DNA from: Paenibacillus yonginensis | GTDB taxonomy: Bacteria; Bacillota; Bacilli; Paenibacillales; Paenibacillaceae | DNA length: 64,000 bases | Reading direction: 5' to 3' | Assembly (NCBI RefSeq): GCF_001685395.1 | Contig: NZ_CP014167.1 | Location: 124,001-188,000, forward strand | Shown here: one piece after another, positions 1 through 9,732 of the stretch | Layout: each line of letters opens with the position of its first letter | Numbering within the stretch: position 1 is the first letter of the stretch | Translations under genes and position numbers: made by a program | Notes under the pieces: generated by a model | Databases searched by the model: none | Told to the model about the DNA's origin: nothing | Seen by the model: the letters and a program-made list of their open reading frames with translations, nothing else

Positions 1-72
1 TACGTCTTCGACGGTCATTTCGCCGGCTTGCAGGGCGCCATAAAGGCTGTAGGTGCTTAAACCGATTTTCAT
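1..72 (-). CDS. Sugar phosphate isomerase/epimerase-like protein, N-terminal fragment
   Basis: Only the first 24 codons lie in the window; the gene continues past the left edge. The visible residues start MKIGLSTYSLYGAL, the usual opening of xylose-isomerase-like TIM-barrel sugar phosphate isomerases/epimerases, where the first beta strand follows the start directly. Its ATG overlaps the TGA of the preceding oxidoreductase gene (ATGA), so the two are translationally coupled. Such pairs commonly oxidise and epimerise sugars or inositols. The family call rests on a short N-terminus plus context and is therefore tentative. Confidence 0.6.
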   Translation of the reverse strand, partial: MKIGLSTYSLYGALQAGEMTVEDV

Positions 73-1127
73 AGATAAACCTCCTTGCCGGTAGCGGCAG
101 ATTCATAGACGGCATTCAGGATTTTCATGATTTCAACGCCGTCCTCAACCGGACTCAGCGGCTGTTTATTGTGCTGGACGCAGTCGATGAAATGGGCGAT
201 TTCGCTTTCGAAGGCTTTCTCGAACTGGAAGCCGGCGCTGTCCGTTTGCGGCTGGATGTTGAGGATGGTGTTGTTTTTCTCGGTGACGATGCAAACCTCG
301 GGATCGATTTCGAAGCCGCCTTTGTCGCCATACAGCTTCACGATGCCTTCGTTTTGTTTGGCATGGAGAGAGAAACTGACGTCGACCATCAGCGAAGCGC
401 CGTTTTCAAACCGGATCAAGGCGTTGGCCATATCTTCCACATCATTCAGCTCGGCGTTGTAATCAGCAGCCTGATAACGGGACAGATTCTGGATATGAGC
501 CCGGTTGCCCAGCTTGCTGTACGTATTGCCGCTGACCGATTTCACCTTCGGGCGGCCCATCATGTACCAGCAGAGGTCGATGACATGGACACCGATGTCG
601 ATCAGCGGCCCGCCGCCGGAACGGCTTTTGTCGCTGAACCAGCCGCCGGGATTGCCCATGCGGCGGATATAGGAGGCTTTCGCATAATAAATTTCGCCGA
701 ATTCGCCGTTGTCCGCGAAGGTGCGCAGCATCTGGGCATTCGGATCGTAGCGGCGGACAAAGCCGACCTGCAGCAGCTTGCCGGACTTGCTCACCGCTTC
801 CTGTACCTGAAGGGCTTCTTCCACGGTGCGGCAGAGCGGCTTCTCCACCAGGACATGTTTGCCCGCATTCAGGGCAGCGATGCTGATTTCGGCATGGGAG
901 TTGTTCCAGGTGCAGATGCTGACCGCGTCGATGTCCGGGTCGGCCACCAGCTCGCGGTAGTCGGTATAAACCTTCTTCGCGCCATAAGCTGCGGCTGCGG
1001 CATTGGCCCGTTCTTCATTCAGGTCGCATACCGCATAAACCTCCGCTCCCGGGTGAGCGGAATAAGGCTTGAGATGATATTCGGAGATCGAACCTGTGCC
1101 GATCACGCCGATTTTGACGATGGACAT
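69..1127 (-). CDS. Gfo/Idh/MocA family NAD(P)-dependent oxidoreductase
   Basis: A 352-residue cytosolic dehydrogenase of the glucose-fructose oxidoreductase/inositol dehydrogenase family. The Rossmann motif GVIGTGSIS lies at residues 8-16 and the family EKP motif at 95-97, followed by the usual C-terminal alpha/beta dimer domain. The ATG at 1127 is chosen because the Rossmann strand starts at once after it and an AAGGGAG site lies about 12-14 bases upstream; a further 22 in-frame upstream codons look untranslated. The substrate is probably a sugar, polyol or inositol imported by a neighbouring transporter, but it cannot be read from sequence. It is coupled to the isomerase fragment downstream and diverges from the AraC regulator at 1373. 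Confidence 0.85.
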   Translation of the reverse strand: MSIVKIGVIGTGSISEYHLKPYSAHPGAEVYAVCDLNEERANAAAAAYGAKKVYTDYRELVADPDIDAVSICTWNNSHAEISIAALNAGKHVLVEKPLCRTVEEALQVQEAVSKSGKLLQVGFVRRYDPNAQMLRTFADNGEFGEIYYAKASYIRRMGNPGGWFSDKSRSGGGPLIDIGVHVIDLCWYMMGRPKVKSVSGNTYSKLGNRAHIQNLSRYQAADYNAELNDVEDMANALIRFENGASLMVDVSFSLHAKQNEGIVKLYGDKGGFEIDPEVCIVTEKNNTILNIQPQTDSAGFQFEKAFESEIAHFIDCVQHNKQPLSPVEDGVEIMKILNAVYESAATGKEVYL

Positions 1128-1372
1128 AAATAACAGCAGCTCCCTTCGATTCCAGAAACTTATCAGATGAACCTTTGAAAATGAGCGGGGCAAAACAGGA
1201 AAAACACGCCGTTAAAACGAAATGTTCGCCTGGAAGTCTATTGCCCTGAGCGACATTTAACCGTTCACCTTAGGGTTTCGGATTTATTTGTATTGTTATC
1301 GATTTGCGGCTGGAAAGCCATGCACCACCTTGCTGTTTGTTTGAACAAATGTGCGATCAGGGGGAATCAGAG

Positions 1373-2272
1373 ATGAACAAACCAGCGGCCTTGCGTGAAC
1401 CGATGGATATGCCGGATCCTTATTTTCCGGTCAAGCTGCATACCTGCCGACATGGCAGCTGCGGGCGGGAGATGTTTCCGCCGCATTGGCATGAGCATAT
1501 GGAAGTGCTTTATTTTACGAAGGGAGAGGCCGTTATAGAATGCAATTCCGTCCCTTTCCGGGTCCGTGAGGGGGATGTGCTGATGCTGAACTGCAACGAT
1601 CTGCACCAGGGAACCTCCCTTTCGGATGAAGTGGAATATTACGCCCTGATCTCCGACTTGTCCTTGCTGCAAAGCCCTTCGCCGGATGCGATGGAGGTGA
1701 AATATATAGCGCCGTTCGTCCAGAACCGGATTCTGTTCCAGCATCTGATCCGGGGCGACGAGTCGGTTACTGGAGTCATGGATGAAATTGTGCGGGAATT
1801 TGCGGATCAGCAGATCGGCTATGAGCTGGCGGTTAAATCTTCTATTTTCAAGCTGCTGACCTTGCTGCTGAGAGGCTACACGGCCGAGACGCCGAAGGCG
1901 TCCTCCGGCGACAATACCCGCAGGCGGAATTTGGAGCGGTTTGCTCCGATTTTTGAATATATCGAACAGCATTATCTGGAGGAAATCAGCGTCTCGCAGC
2001 TGTCCCGGTTCGCAGGTCTGAGCCGATTCCATTTCAGCAGGCTGTTCAGCGAGCTTACGGGACGAACCGTGACGGAATACGTCAACCATATCCGCATTTC
2101 GAAGTCGGAATATCTGCTTTGCAACACGGAGATGACGATCTCCGAAATCGCGCTGGCCTCCGGTTACCAGGATATTTCTTATTTCAGCCGGACCTTTAAG
2201 AAATTCAAAAGCGTTCCGCCTTCCGAGTTCAGAACGTTTGCTCCTGAAGGATCAGAAAGAGGGCGGCCGTGA
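1373..2272 (+). CDS. AraC family transcriptional regulator with cupin sensor domain
   Basis: A 299-residue regulator. Residues about 20-100 form an AraC-type cupin sugar-binding domain (FPPHWHEHMEVLYF, then EGDVLMLNCNDLH). The last ~100 residues carry two helix-turn-helix motifs of the AraC/XylS type (ISVSQLSRFAGLSRFHFSRLF and ISEIALASGYQDISYFSRTFKK). The start at 1373 has AGGGGG eight bases upstream; an upstream in-frame start lacks such a site. The stop overlaps the GTG start of the sensor kinase (GTGA). It probably senses a sugar and controls the divergent catabolic genes or the downstream transporter. Confidence 0.88.
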   Translation: MNKPAALREPMDMPDPYFPVKLHTCRHGSCGREMFPPHWHEHMEVLYFTKGEAVIECNSVPFRVREGDVLMLNCNDLHQGTSLSDEVEYYALISDLSLLQSPSPDAMEVKYIAPFVQNRILFQHLIRGDESVTGVMDEIVREFADQQIGYELAVKSSIFKLLTLLLRGYTAETPKASSGDNTRRRNLERFAPIFEYIEQHYLEEISVSQLSRFAGLSRFHFSRLFSELTGRTVTEYVNHIRISKSEYLLCNTEMTISEIALASGYQDISYFSRTFKKFKSVPPSEFRTFAPEGSERGRP

Positions 2273-4089
2273 AACGGCTCCTTCCCCTGCCGGCCGTCCC
2301 GCAGAATCAGGGTCCGCGCTTCGGGCGCAACTCACTGTTTTTCTGGATCGTATTTGCTTTTTTGCTGGCGATCGTGCCGGTGTATGTAGTGGCCATGGCT
2401 CTGAACGAATCCGGTTCGCGGAGCGTCAAGAAGGAAATTTCCAGCTCCATGCAGTCGCGGGCCCGGTTTTTTATGGGGACCTTGGAGCAGGAGCTGGGCA
2501 ACACTGTGCTGCTGATGAACAATTTATCCCAGGACTCCGATTTTCAGAAGCTGGGCACGATCGCCCCGGCGCTAGGGCGGACGGAATATTTTCAGGCCGT
2601 GGAACGGGTTCAGGGCAAAATGCGGCTGCTCCAGAGCTCAAATCCTTATATTACGAGCGCCGAGGTTTATATTCCCCAAATCGAAAAAACGATCCGGGGC
2701 ACGACCTACGTGGAGCCTATGGCTGAGAAACAGATTGAGGCCATTAGGCGGAAGTCGGCCAGCTATCTTTTTACATTCGAGGACAAGCTGCAAATGGGTC
2801 TAGTTTATCCGGAATACGGTTCATCCGGCAAATCTCCCAACTTTGCGATTCTGGTCACGCTGGATCGTTACCGGGTGCAGGAGGCGATGAAACAGGCGGT
2901 CGGCGGAAGCGGGGGCGCCGTTCTAACAGGGAATATGATTCCCTGGTCCGTGTCCGAAAGCTCTGAACCGGCTGCAGCCGAAATCGGGGACAAGCTGATG
3001 GGGCAAATTCAGGCGGGAAGCAGGGACCTGAAGGAGCTTTCGGGGAAAGTGATGCCGGTCAAAGTGAGTGGGACCCGTTATTGGGTGAGCGCCCAGCCAT
3101 CGGACAAACTGGATGCCATGCTCGTCTTGTATGCGCCGGAGCGTCAGTTCCTGCAGTCGCTGGGCATGTACCGGTTTATCTTTACCGGTTTGTCCATCTT
3201 CTCTCTATTGATCGTATTGGCCTTCAGTGTGTGGATCTACAATCGGATTCATCAGCCCCTCAACCGGCTTGTCCGGGCCTTCCGGAGACTGAATATTGAG
3301 AACCTGCAGCAGGTGGAGCTCCATCATGGCCATCCGGACGAATTCCATTATCTGTACGAGCACTTTAATGAAATGGTTAAGCGGATGCAGATGCTCATTC
3401 AGGAGGTCTACAAGCAGAAGATTCATGCCCAGCGGTCCGAGCTCAAGCAGCTGCAATCGCAGATCAATCCGCATTTTTTGTATAACAGCTTTTTTACGCT
3501 GCATCAGATGGCGGAGATGTGGGACATCGACAATCTGGTGTTGTTTACCCGCCATCTGGGCGAATATTTCCGGTTTATTACCCGCAGTGCTTCGGACGAA
3601 GTGAAGCTGCAATCTGAGATTCAACACGCCCAATCCTACACGTCCATTCAGACGATCCGGTTTCACAGCTGGATTACGGTAGAGTGGGACCCGATTCCGC
3701 CTGGCTGGAGCAATCGTACGCTGCCGCTGTTAACCTTGCAGCCTTTAATCGAAAATGCCTATGAACACGGCTTGAAAAGCAAACAGGGGGACGGGAGAAT
3801 CGAAATTCGAATGACGGCGGAGGTGGATGGCCTGCGACTGTCCATCGAGGATAACGGCGATGCTTTAACGGATAAACAATTATCCGGCTTAAAGGATAAG
3901 CTCCGCGGACCGGAAATGGAAGGAGAGGAAGTTACGGGACTGGTGAATGTACACCGCCGCCTTCAGCTGATGTTCGGCGGGCAGTCCGGACTTCAGTTGA
4001 CCCGCGGCCTGCTTGGCGGCTTGCGGATCGAAATCATTTTGCCTTTGGAGGAGGAGACCCAGGATGTACCGGTTGCTGATCGTGGATGA
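2269..4089 (+). CDS. YesM-type sensor histidine kinase
   Basis: A 606-residue membrane kinase. Transmembrane helices lie near residues 23-45 and 302-324, flanking an extracellular dCACHE-like sensor of about 250 residues. A HAMP linker follows (HQPLNRLVRAFRRL). The phospho-acceptor region QINPHFLYNSFFTLHQ contains His402, and a GHKL ATPase domain follows (PLIENAYEHGLKS, then GLVNVHRRLQLMFG). This LytS/YesM architecture is typical of sugar-sensing kinases in Paenibacillus. It begins at a GTG overlapping the AraC stop, and its 3' end overlaps the response regulator by 26 bases, so the three regulators are translationally linked. Confidence 0.9.
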   Translation: MKRLLPLPAVPQNQGPRFGRNSLFFWIVFAFLLAIVPVYVVAMALNESGSRSVKKEISSSMQSRARFFMGTLEQELGNTVLLMNNLSQDSDFQKLGTIAPALGRTEYFQAVERVQGKMRLLQSSNPYITSAEVYIPQIEKTIRGTTYVEPMAEKQIEAIRRKSASYLFTFEDKLQMGLVYPEYGSSGKSPNFAILVTLDRYRVQEAMKQAVGGSGGAVLTGNMIPWSVSESSEPAAAEIGDKLMGQIQAGSRDLKELSGKVMPVKVSGTRYWVSAQPSDKLDAMLVLYAPERQFLQSLGMYRFIFTGLSIFSLLIVLAFSVWIYNRIHQPLNRLVRAFRRLNIENLQQVELHHGHPDEFHYLYEHFNEMVKRMQMLIQEVYKQKIHAQRSELKQLQSQINPHFLYNSFFTLHQMAEMWDIDNLVLFTRHLGEYFRFITRSASDEVKLQSEIQHAQSYTSIQTIRFHSWITVEWDPIPPGWSNRTLPLLTLQPLIENAYEHGLKSKQGDGRIEIRMTAEVDGLRLSIEDNGDALTDKQLSGLKDKLRGPEMEGEEVTGLVNVHRRLQLMFGGQSGLQLTRGLLGGLRIEIILPLEEETQDVPVADRG

Positions 4090-5731
4090 CGAACCTTTTA
4101 TTGTGAAAGGGCTTACTTATTTGTGTGAGCACACCAGCCGGCTGGATCTGGAGGTTGAGCAGGCTTACTCCGCCGTTTCGGCCCTGGACAAGCTGGAACG
4201 GATGCCGGCTGACATCGTCCTTACGGATATCCGGATGCCGGGTTTAAGCGGATTGGAGCTGCAGAAGGCGATCCGCCAACGCTGGCCGAGGACCAAAGTG
4301 ATTTTTCTGACCGGCTATGATGATTTTGCTTATATTCAGGAAGCCACCCGGGACGGCAGCGCGGATTATATTTTAAAAACCGAAGGCAATGCGGCCGTGC
4401 TGGCTGCCCTCAGGCGGACGATTGTTTTGCTGGAAGAAGAGTTTAATGCCTCCAGGCTGCTGGCGCAGGCGGAAGAGAGGATGGCGCGCACGCTTCCGCT
4501 GCTGCAGAGGCAGTTTCTGCTCGACCTGCTGTACGGTCAGGATATTGTTGAAGCCCCTCGCTCTCGCTCCCATTTTGCCGAACTGAAGTTTGAGCTGGAC
4601 GAGACTGCTCCTTGTCTGCTGGTGCTCTGCAGGATCGACGAAAGCGCGGCCCTGGATCGGGGGATGAAGGCGAGATTCGGGTATGCCCTGGAGCAGCTGG
4701 CTCATGAGCTCATAGCGTCTTTTGCCCACATGGCTGCCATAGAATATGAGCCGTTTCGGAACGCCTGGTTCATTCAGGATACAGCTTGGGGCGGCAGTGT
4801 GACCGGAGGGAACCCCATGCAAAGCTTTAATCTGATCAAACATGCCTTGGAGCAGGTTCAGAACCGTTCCCGAGGCCTGCTGGGACTTCGGATCTCACTG
4901 GCTGTTGCCGGAGATTGGGTCTGCTGGAGGGAAATCCCCGGAAAGTTTGAAGACCTGAAGCTGCTGCTTGGAAGCGGATTGGGCTGCGGCGAAGAGACGC
5001 TGCTTGTCGAGCATGAGCCCCGCACCGGCAAAGGGCTGGCGGAACGAAGCAAAGACGCGGCAGTCCGGACCGTAACCAAAAAGGCGGAACTCATGCGCGC
5101 ATCTCTTGAGCAAAGGGACCGCAGAGCTTTTGAAGAACTGCTGGAGGATTTGACAAGCTCCATATTCGAAGAGAATTCTCCGGCTGGAACGCTGGATAAA
5201 ATCACTGTCTATTATCAGATCGTTTCGTTGTATTTCCCTTATATTCGCCAGGTTGAAAATGCATTGGATTCGGCCCGGGGCCGGTTTATCGACCTCGGCA
5301 GGCTGACCCGGTACGACAGCCATTCCTCATGGAAGGACGCAGCAGCTTATATCAGACAGATGGCGGATTGCATCTTTGAAAGCTTGGAGAACGGAAGAAA
5401 CGAGCAGCAGCATGAGGTTATCGACAAGGTGAACTTATATATCGAGCAAAATTTATCGGGGGATCTCTCCTTAACACAGATTAGCGACAAGGTGGGCCAT
5501 AATCCCTCTTATTTATCCAGGCTGTACAAGCAGGTAACCGGACAGGGATTATCTGAAGCGATTACAGCGGCGAGATTGGCGAAAGCCAAGCAGCTGCTGG
5601 AGGAAACGACGGATAAAATTCATGAAATCGCAGCCGCAGTCGGTTTTATTTCGCCGCCTTATTTCTATCGTTTCTTCAAGACGGCTACCCATTTGACTCC
5701 GCAGGAGTACAGAGAAATCACAAACAAGTAA
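4064..5731 (+). CDS. YesN-type response regulator with AraC DNA-binding domain
   Basis: A 555-residue cytosolic response regulator. The N-terminal receiver has the acidic pair near MYRLLIVDDEP, the phospho-acceptor Asp55 in VLTDIRMPG and Lys in DYILKTEG. A long, poorly conserved middle section follows, then a C-terminal AraC-type double helix-turn-helix (LSLTQISDKVGHNPSYLSRL and IHEIAAAVGFISPPYFYRFF). The start is the ATG at 4064, preceded by GGAGGAGGAGA inside the kinase gene. It is the partner of the kinase just upstream and probably activates the downstream binding-protein operon at 5889. Confidence 0.9.
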   Translation: MYRLLIVDDEPFIVKGLTYLCEHTSRLDLEVEQAYSAVSALDKLERMPADIVLTDIRMPGLSGLELQKAIRQRWPRTKVIFLTGYDDFAYIQEATRDGSADYILKTEGNAAVLAALRRTIVLLEEEFNASRLLAQAEERMARTLPLLQRQFLLDLLYGQDIVEAPRSRSHFAELKFELDETAPCLLVLCRIDESAALDRGMKARFGYALEQLAHELIASFAHMAAIEYEPFRNAWFIQDTAWGGSVTGGNPMQSFNLIKHALEQVQNRSRGLLGLRISLAVAGDWVCWREIPGKFEDLKLLLGSGLGCGEETLLVEHEPRTGKGLAERSKDAAVRTVTKKAELMRASLEQRDRRAFEELLEDLTSSIFEENSPAGTLDKITVYYQIVSLYFPYIRQVENALDSARGRFIDLGRLTRYDSHSSWKDAAAYIRQMADCIFESLENGRNEQQHEVIDKVNLYIEQNLSGDLSLTQISDKVGHNPSYLSRLYKQVTGQGLSEAITAARLAKAKQLLEETTDKIHEIAAAVGFISPPYFYRFFKTATHLTPQEYREITNK

Positions 5732-5748
5732 ACAAAAGATAGCAAAGT

Positions 5749-5778
5749 AAAGAGCTTAAACTAGATAGCTCTTTTTTT
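5749..5778 (+). terminator. Rho-independent terminator after response regulator
   Basis: AAAGAGCT and AGCTCTTT arms separated by about 10 bases, with the run of T continuing after the right arm. It separates the regulatory genes from the transporter genes, which implies a separate promoter for the transporter between here and 5889. Confidence 0.75.
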
Positions 5779-5888
5779 GTCCCCTTATACTTTTGTTAAG
5801 CCATTGTAAAGTTTTCTTCAGAACTAATGTCAAGTAACGGGTCTCATGCTGGCATGCAGTCCAACCCAATTACAAGGAGGTTAGCGGA

Positions 5889-7580
5889 ATGAAGAGAAAG
5901 AAAAAAGGTTTGGCGCTGCTTACGGGTTTGCTGGTGATATCCATGGCGCTAAGCGGATGTGGAAGCGGTAACAGTAACGGGAAAAACAATAGCGCCGCAG
6001 GGGAGGCGTCTACTGGCGCAAACACCGCGGCCAGTGAGCCGGGTGATCCATTTGGCGCTTATAATCCGCCAGTAACCCTTTCCGCCGTAAAAATGCTGAG
6101 TGAAGAAGTGAAATTCCCGGAAGGGCAGGACATTGAACACAATGTCTGGAGCGACCTGTACAAACAGATGGGTATTGATGTGAAGTATAAATGGACGGTA
6201 ACAGGGAGCGACCAATACGATTCCAAGCTGAATATCGCCATCGCATCCAAGGATCTGCCCGATTTTATGATGGTCAACGAAACACAGCTCAGACAGCTTG
6301 CCGATGCCGGACAGCTGGCTGATTTGACGGAAGCCTTCAACAACTACGCAAGCGACGATCTCAAAGCGGTCATGAAAATTGACGAAAATGCTTTGCCGTC
6401 CGCTACCTTTGACGGGAAGCTGCTCGCTATTCCGTCCACCCAGCCGGTGATCGGCGGTTCGGCTCCGCTCTTGTGGGTCCGGGCGGATTGGATGAAGAAG
6501 CTCGGCTTGCAGGCGCCAACAACGATGGACGACGTCGTGAAGATGGCCGAAGCTTTCGCTGCAAACGACCCGGACGGCAACGGAAAAGCCGATACTTACG
6601 GCCTCGGGCTGACTCAGAAGATCGGGCAGAGCACGGACAGCATCGGCATTTTCAACGGATACGGAGCTTATCCGCAAATCTGGGTGGATGACGGCTCAGG
6701 CGGCCTCCAATACGGCAGCATCCAGCCGGAAATGAAAGAGGCGCTGGCTACGCTGCAGAAGATGTATGCAGAGAAGCTGATCGACCCGGAATTCGGCGTG
6801 AAGGATACGGTAAAAATGTTCGAAACCATTACCTCCAATAAACTCGGCATGGTGGTGGGGCCAAGCTGGTATCCGGCGTGGCCGTTCTGGGATATGGTGA
6901 AAGCCGACCCGTCGGTCGATTGGGTATCTTATCCGATGCCTTCGGTAAAAGGCGGCGAAGCTACCGTCCAAATGCCGTTCTCTGTTTCCCAATATTATGT
7001 GTTAAAGAAAGGCTACAGCCATCCCGAGCTGATCGTAAAGCTGGCCAATCTGTATTACCAGAAGCTGTACAGCGATGAAGCCGAATTTGATAAATACGGA
7101 CAAGTCACCACGGCGACCGATTCGATCGGGGTTAATAAATATTCGCTGGTTGAGGTCGTGAATCCAAATAAGGATTTGATCCGCCAGCAGGAGCTGGAGG
7201 AGGCGCTCAAAAGTAAAAGCGACGCCGGCATTTCCAGCTCGGAGACCAAAATCATGTTTAAGGAATTCAAGACGTATCTGGACGGAACCAATCCGGCCGG
7301 CTGGTCGGGTTATGCTGCCAACGGTCCGGACGGTGCGATGAAGCAGCTGCGCATTCTGAACGATGCCGGAAAAGTCATCAGCAACGGATTCGTCGGGGCT
7401 CCTACAGAAACCATGGCTGAGAAAAAGGTAACGCTCGACAAGCTTGAAATCGAAACGTTCACCAAGATCATCACCGGCGAAGCATCCTTGGATTCCTTCG
7501 ATTCCTTCGTGAAGAGCTGGAAATCGCTTGGAGGGGACCAGATTACGAAGGAAGTTAACGAATGGAAAACCTCACATTAA
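5889..7580 (+). CDS. ABC transporter substrate-binding lipoprotein (LplA-like)
   Basis: A 563-residue lipoprotein. The basic N-terminus and hydrophobic stretch end in the lipobox ALSGC, with the lipidated Cys24, followed by a Ser/Asn/Gly linker. The remainder resembles family-1 extracellular solute-binding proteins of the large LplA/YtcQ type found with YesMN pairs (for example PDGNGKADTYGL, a typical calcium-site-like loop). It should capture an oligosaccharide outside the membrane and hand it to the two permeases downstream. An AAGGAGG site lies directly before the ATG. No ATPase gene follows, which is usual because MsmX-type shared ATPases energise such systems. Confidence 0.9.
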   Translation: MKRKKKGLALLTGLLVISMALSGCGSGNSNGKNNSAAGEASTGANTAASEPGDPFGAYNPPVTLSAVKMLSEEVKFPEGQDIEHNVWSDLYKQMGIDVKYKWTVTGSDQYDSKLNIAIASKDLPDFMMVNETQLRQLADAGQLADLTEAFNNYASDDLKAVMKIDENALPSATFDGKLLAIPSTQPVIGGSAPLLWVRADWMKKLGLQAPTTMDDVVKMAEAFAANDPDGNGKADTYGLGLTQKIGQSTDSIGIFNGYGAYPQIWVDDGSGGLQYGSIQPEMKEALATLQKMYAEKLIDPEFGVKDTVKMFETITSNKLGMVVGPSWYPAWPFWDMVKADPSVDWVSYPMPSVKGGEATVQMPFSVSQYYVLKKGYSHPELIVKLANLYYQKLYSDEAEFDKYGQVTTATDSIGVNKYSLVEVVNPNKDLIRQQELEEALKSKSDAGISSSETKIMFKEFKTYLDGTNPAGWSGYAANGPDGAMKQLRILNDAGKVISNGFVGAPTETMAEKKVTLDKLEIETFTKIITGEASLDSFDSFVKSWKSLGGDQITKEVNEWKTSH

Positions 7581-8563
7581 CTTCTGAGCGGCACAAAGGG
7601 GAGGAACCTTCAGGGGTTCCTTCCTCTCCCGGAGAAACGGTCCCTTCGCCGGGCAGAAGGTCCGCTTTGTCGCTGCAGCTGGGAAGGCAGTGGCCGCTGC
7701 ATCTCATGGTTCTGCCGGCCGTTGTGATTGTGCTGATCTATTGTTATTGGCCGATGGTGGGCATCATTATGGCTTTTCAGAAGTTTGACCCGTTCAAAGG
7801 CATGCTCCATTCCAAATGGATTGGACTTGATAATTTCAAGTATGTATTCGCTTTGCCGGATACGCCGCATGTCATCTTCAATACGATCTTTATTGCGGCG
7901 ATGAAGATCGTTGCCGGGCTGGTCGTACCCATCACGATAGCCCTGCTGCTGAACGAGCTGCGGAGCGAATTGATCAAACGTGGTGTGCAGACGCTGATTT
8001 ATTTGCCGCATTTCTTGTCATGGGTTATTCTCGGCGGCATTTTCATTGATATTCTGTCGCCGACCACCGGGATTGTTAATCAGCTCCTGGGCCTGTTCGG
8101 CATAGAGCCGATCTTTTTCCTGGGCAGCAACGCCTGGTTTCCTTATACGCTTGTTGTGACCGACGTTTGGAAGGAATTCGGGTTCAGCACGATCGTTTAT
8201 CTGGCGGCCCTGACGTCCATCGACCCTTCGCTGTACGAAGCGGCCACGATGGACGGGGCCAGCCGCTGGAAGCAGACCTGGCACGTCACGCTGCCCGGCA
8301 TGCTGCCGATCATTATTTTGCTGGCTACACTCAGCCTGGGCAACGTGCTGAATGCCGGCTTTGACCAGGTGTTCAATATGTACAGCCCAACCGTATATGA
8401 AAGCGGGGACATTCTCGATACCCTGATCTATCGGATAGGCCTGGAAAATGCGCAATACGGCGTGGCTACGGCAATCGGCCTGTTCAAGTCGGTCGTTTCG
8501 CTGATCTTTATCGTCACTTCTTACAGCCTTGCATCCAAATTTGCGAACTATCGAATCTTCTAG
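7562..8563 (+). CDS. Carbohydrate ABC transporter permease (LplB/YtcP-type, subunit 1)
   Basis: A 333-residue inner-membrane permease with about six transmembrane helices. The binding-protein-dependent EAA loop is YEAATMDGASRWKQTW, which contacts the ATPase. The N-terminal ~40 residues are a soluble Ser/Pro/Gly-rich extension before the first helix (HLMVLPAVVIVLIYCYWP). The gene overlaps the binding-protein gene by 19 bases. It forms the channel together with the second permease downstream; the sugar specificity is unknown. Confidence 0.88.
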   Translation: MENLTLTSERHKGEEPSGVPSSPGETVPSPGRRSALSLQLGRQWPLHLMVLPAVVIVLIYCYWPMVGIIMAFQKFDPFKGMLHSKWIGLDNFKYVFALPDTPHVIFNTIFIAAMKIVAGLVVPITIALLLNELRSELIKRGVQTLIYLPHFLSWVILGGIFIDILSPTTGIVNQLLGLFGIEPIFFLGSNAWFPYTLVVTDVWKEFGFSTIVYLAALTSIDPSLYEAATMDGASRWKQTWHVTLPGMLPIIILLATLSLGNVLNAGFDQVFNMYSPTVYESGDILDTLIYRIGLENAQYGVATAIGLFKSVVSLIFIVTSYSLASKFANYRIF

Positions 8564-8580
8564 CGGAGGAGGTCAAGCCG

Positions 8581-9462
8581 ATGCATCTGATGACACCCGG
8601 ACGCAAAGTTTTTCTCGTCCTCAATTATACCCTGCTGATCGGGATCGGCCTGCTCTGTCTGCTGCCGATAGTGCATATCCTCGCCGTTTCGCTCAGCTCC
8701 AAAGGGGCGGCCACAACGGGAGCGGTAAAGCTTTGGCCCATCGAGTTCACTTGGAGCTCCTACGAATATGTACTGAACCGGCCCCAGTTTCTGGCGTCCA
8801 TGTGGATCAGCGTTCAGAGGGTGCTCCTGGGAACGGCAATCAGTATGCTGCTTACGCTTCTGACGGCGTATCCGCTGTCCAAGGAATCCTCACAATTCAG
8901 ATTCCGGACGGGTTACGCGTGGTTTTTTGTCTTCACTACGCTGTTCTCCGGCGGGTTGATTCCCTGGTACGTAACCGTCAGGGATACCGGACTGGTGGAT
9001 ACGTTGTGGGCCTTAATTATTCCCAACGCTGTAGGCGTATTTAACGTTATATTGCTGCTCAACTTCTTTAGGGGTCTGCCGAAGGAATTGGAGGAATCCT
9101 GTTTTATAGACGGAGGCAGCTACTGGACCAGCTTGTGGAAAATATACGCCCCGCTGTCTTTGCCTTCCTTGGCCACGGTTACGCTGTTTACGATGGTGGG
9201 TCATTGGAACTCCTGGTTTGACGGGCTGATCTTAATGAATTCCCCTGACAACTATCCGCTATCGTCCTATTTGCAGACCGTCATCGTGCAGGAAGACCTG
9301 TCGCATATGAATGCGGATCAAGCGGCGGCGATGGCCGACGTGTCCAACCGGACATTCAAGGCTGCCCAAATCTTCGTAGGCTCCCTTCCGATTCTGGTGG
9401 TTTATCCTTTCCTGCAGCGATATTTCGTGAAGGGTATAGTGCTGGGGAGCGTGAAGGGATAG
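8581..9462 (+). CDS. Carbohydrate ABC transporter permease (LplC-type, subunit 2)
   Basis: A 293-residue inner-membrane permease with six predicted helices. Its EAA loop reads EESCFIDGGSYWTSLWKI and its C-terminus ends YFVKGIVLGSVKG, the signature end of MalG/LplC-type permeases. The start is preceded by CGGAGGAGGTC, and only 17 bases separate it from the first permease. It completes the transporter and is followed by a hairpin at 9481-9518. Confidence 0.9.
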   Translation: MHLMTPGRKVFLVLNYTLLIGIGLLCLLPIVHILAVSLSSKGAATTGAVKLWPIEFTWSSYEYVLNRPQFLASMWISVQRVLLGTAISMLLTLLTAYPLSKESSQFRFRTGYAWFFVFTTLFSGGLIPWYVTVRDTGLVDTLWALIIPNAVGVFNVILLLNFFRGLPKELEESCFIDGGSYWTSLWKIYAPLSLPSLATVTLFTMVGHWNSWFDGLILMNSPDNYPLSSYLQTVIVQEDLSHMNADQAAAMADVSNRTFKAAQIFVGSLPILVVYPFLQRYFVKGIVLGSVKG

Positions 9463-9480
9463 AAAGAAATGATGCCTTTT

Positions 9481-9518
9481 AACAAAGCAGGCAAGCCTTT
9501 GGGCGTGCCTGCTTTGTT
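9481..9518 (+). terminator. Hairpin terminator after transporter operon
   Basis: Perfect 13-bp arms AACAAAGCAGGCA and TGCCTGCTTTGTT around a 12-base loop. The right arm is T-rich but no long T run follows, so termination efficiency is uncertain. The arm sequence closely resembles that of the terminator at 9987-10025. Confidence 0.7.
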
Positions 9519-9732
9519 ATCTGCTGTTCAAGTTAGTGTTTTCAATTTCGGAGACTTTAACAGGGAATAGAGGAATGAAATCTCGGCCCAAGCAGCTCAA
9601 ATCGAACAAACGAAAGTTTATTCTGCCAGCCTGGGCGAATCGGGTCTGCACAGCATGAATCTGCTTGATTCTGCTTGATTCGGGCCTTCTTTTAATAGGA
9701 TAGGAACGAAATGTAAACTTTCTGCCCCGGGG

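Noticed and set aside
5780..5888. Sigma-A promoter of the LplA-like gene
   Set aside because: A promoter must exist after the terminator at 5749-5778, but no pair of hexamers with good spacing was convincing, so no site is called.
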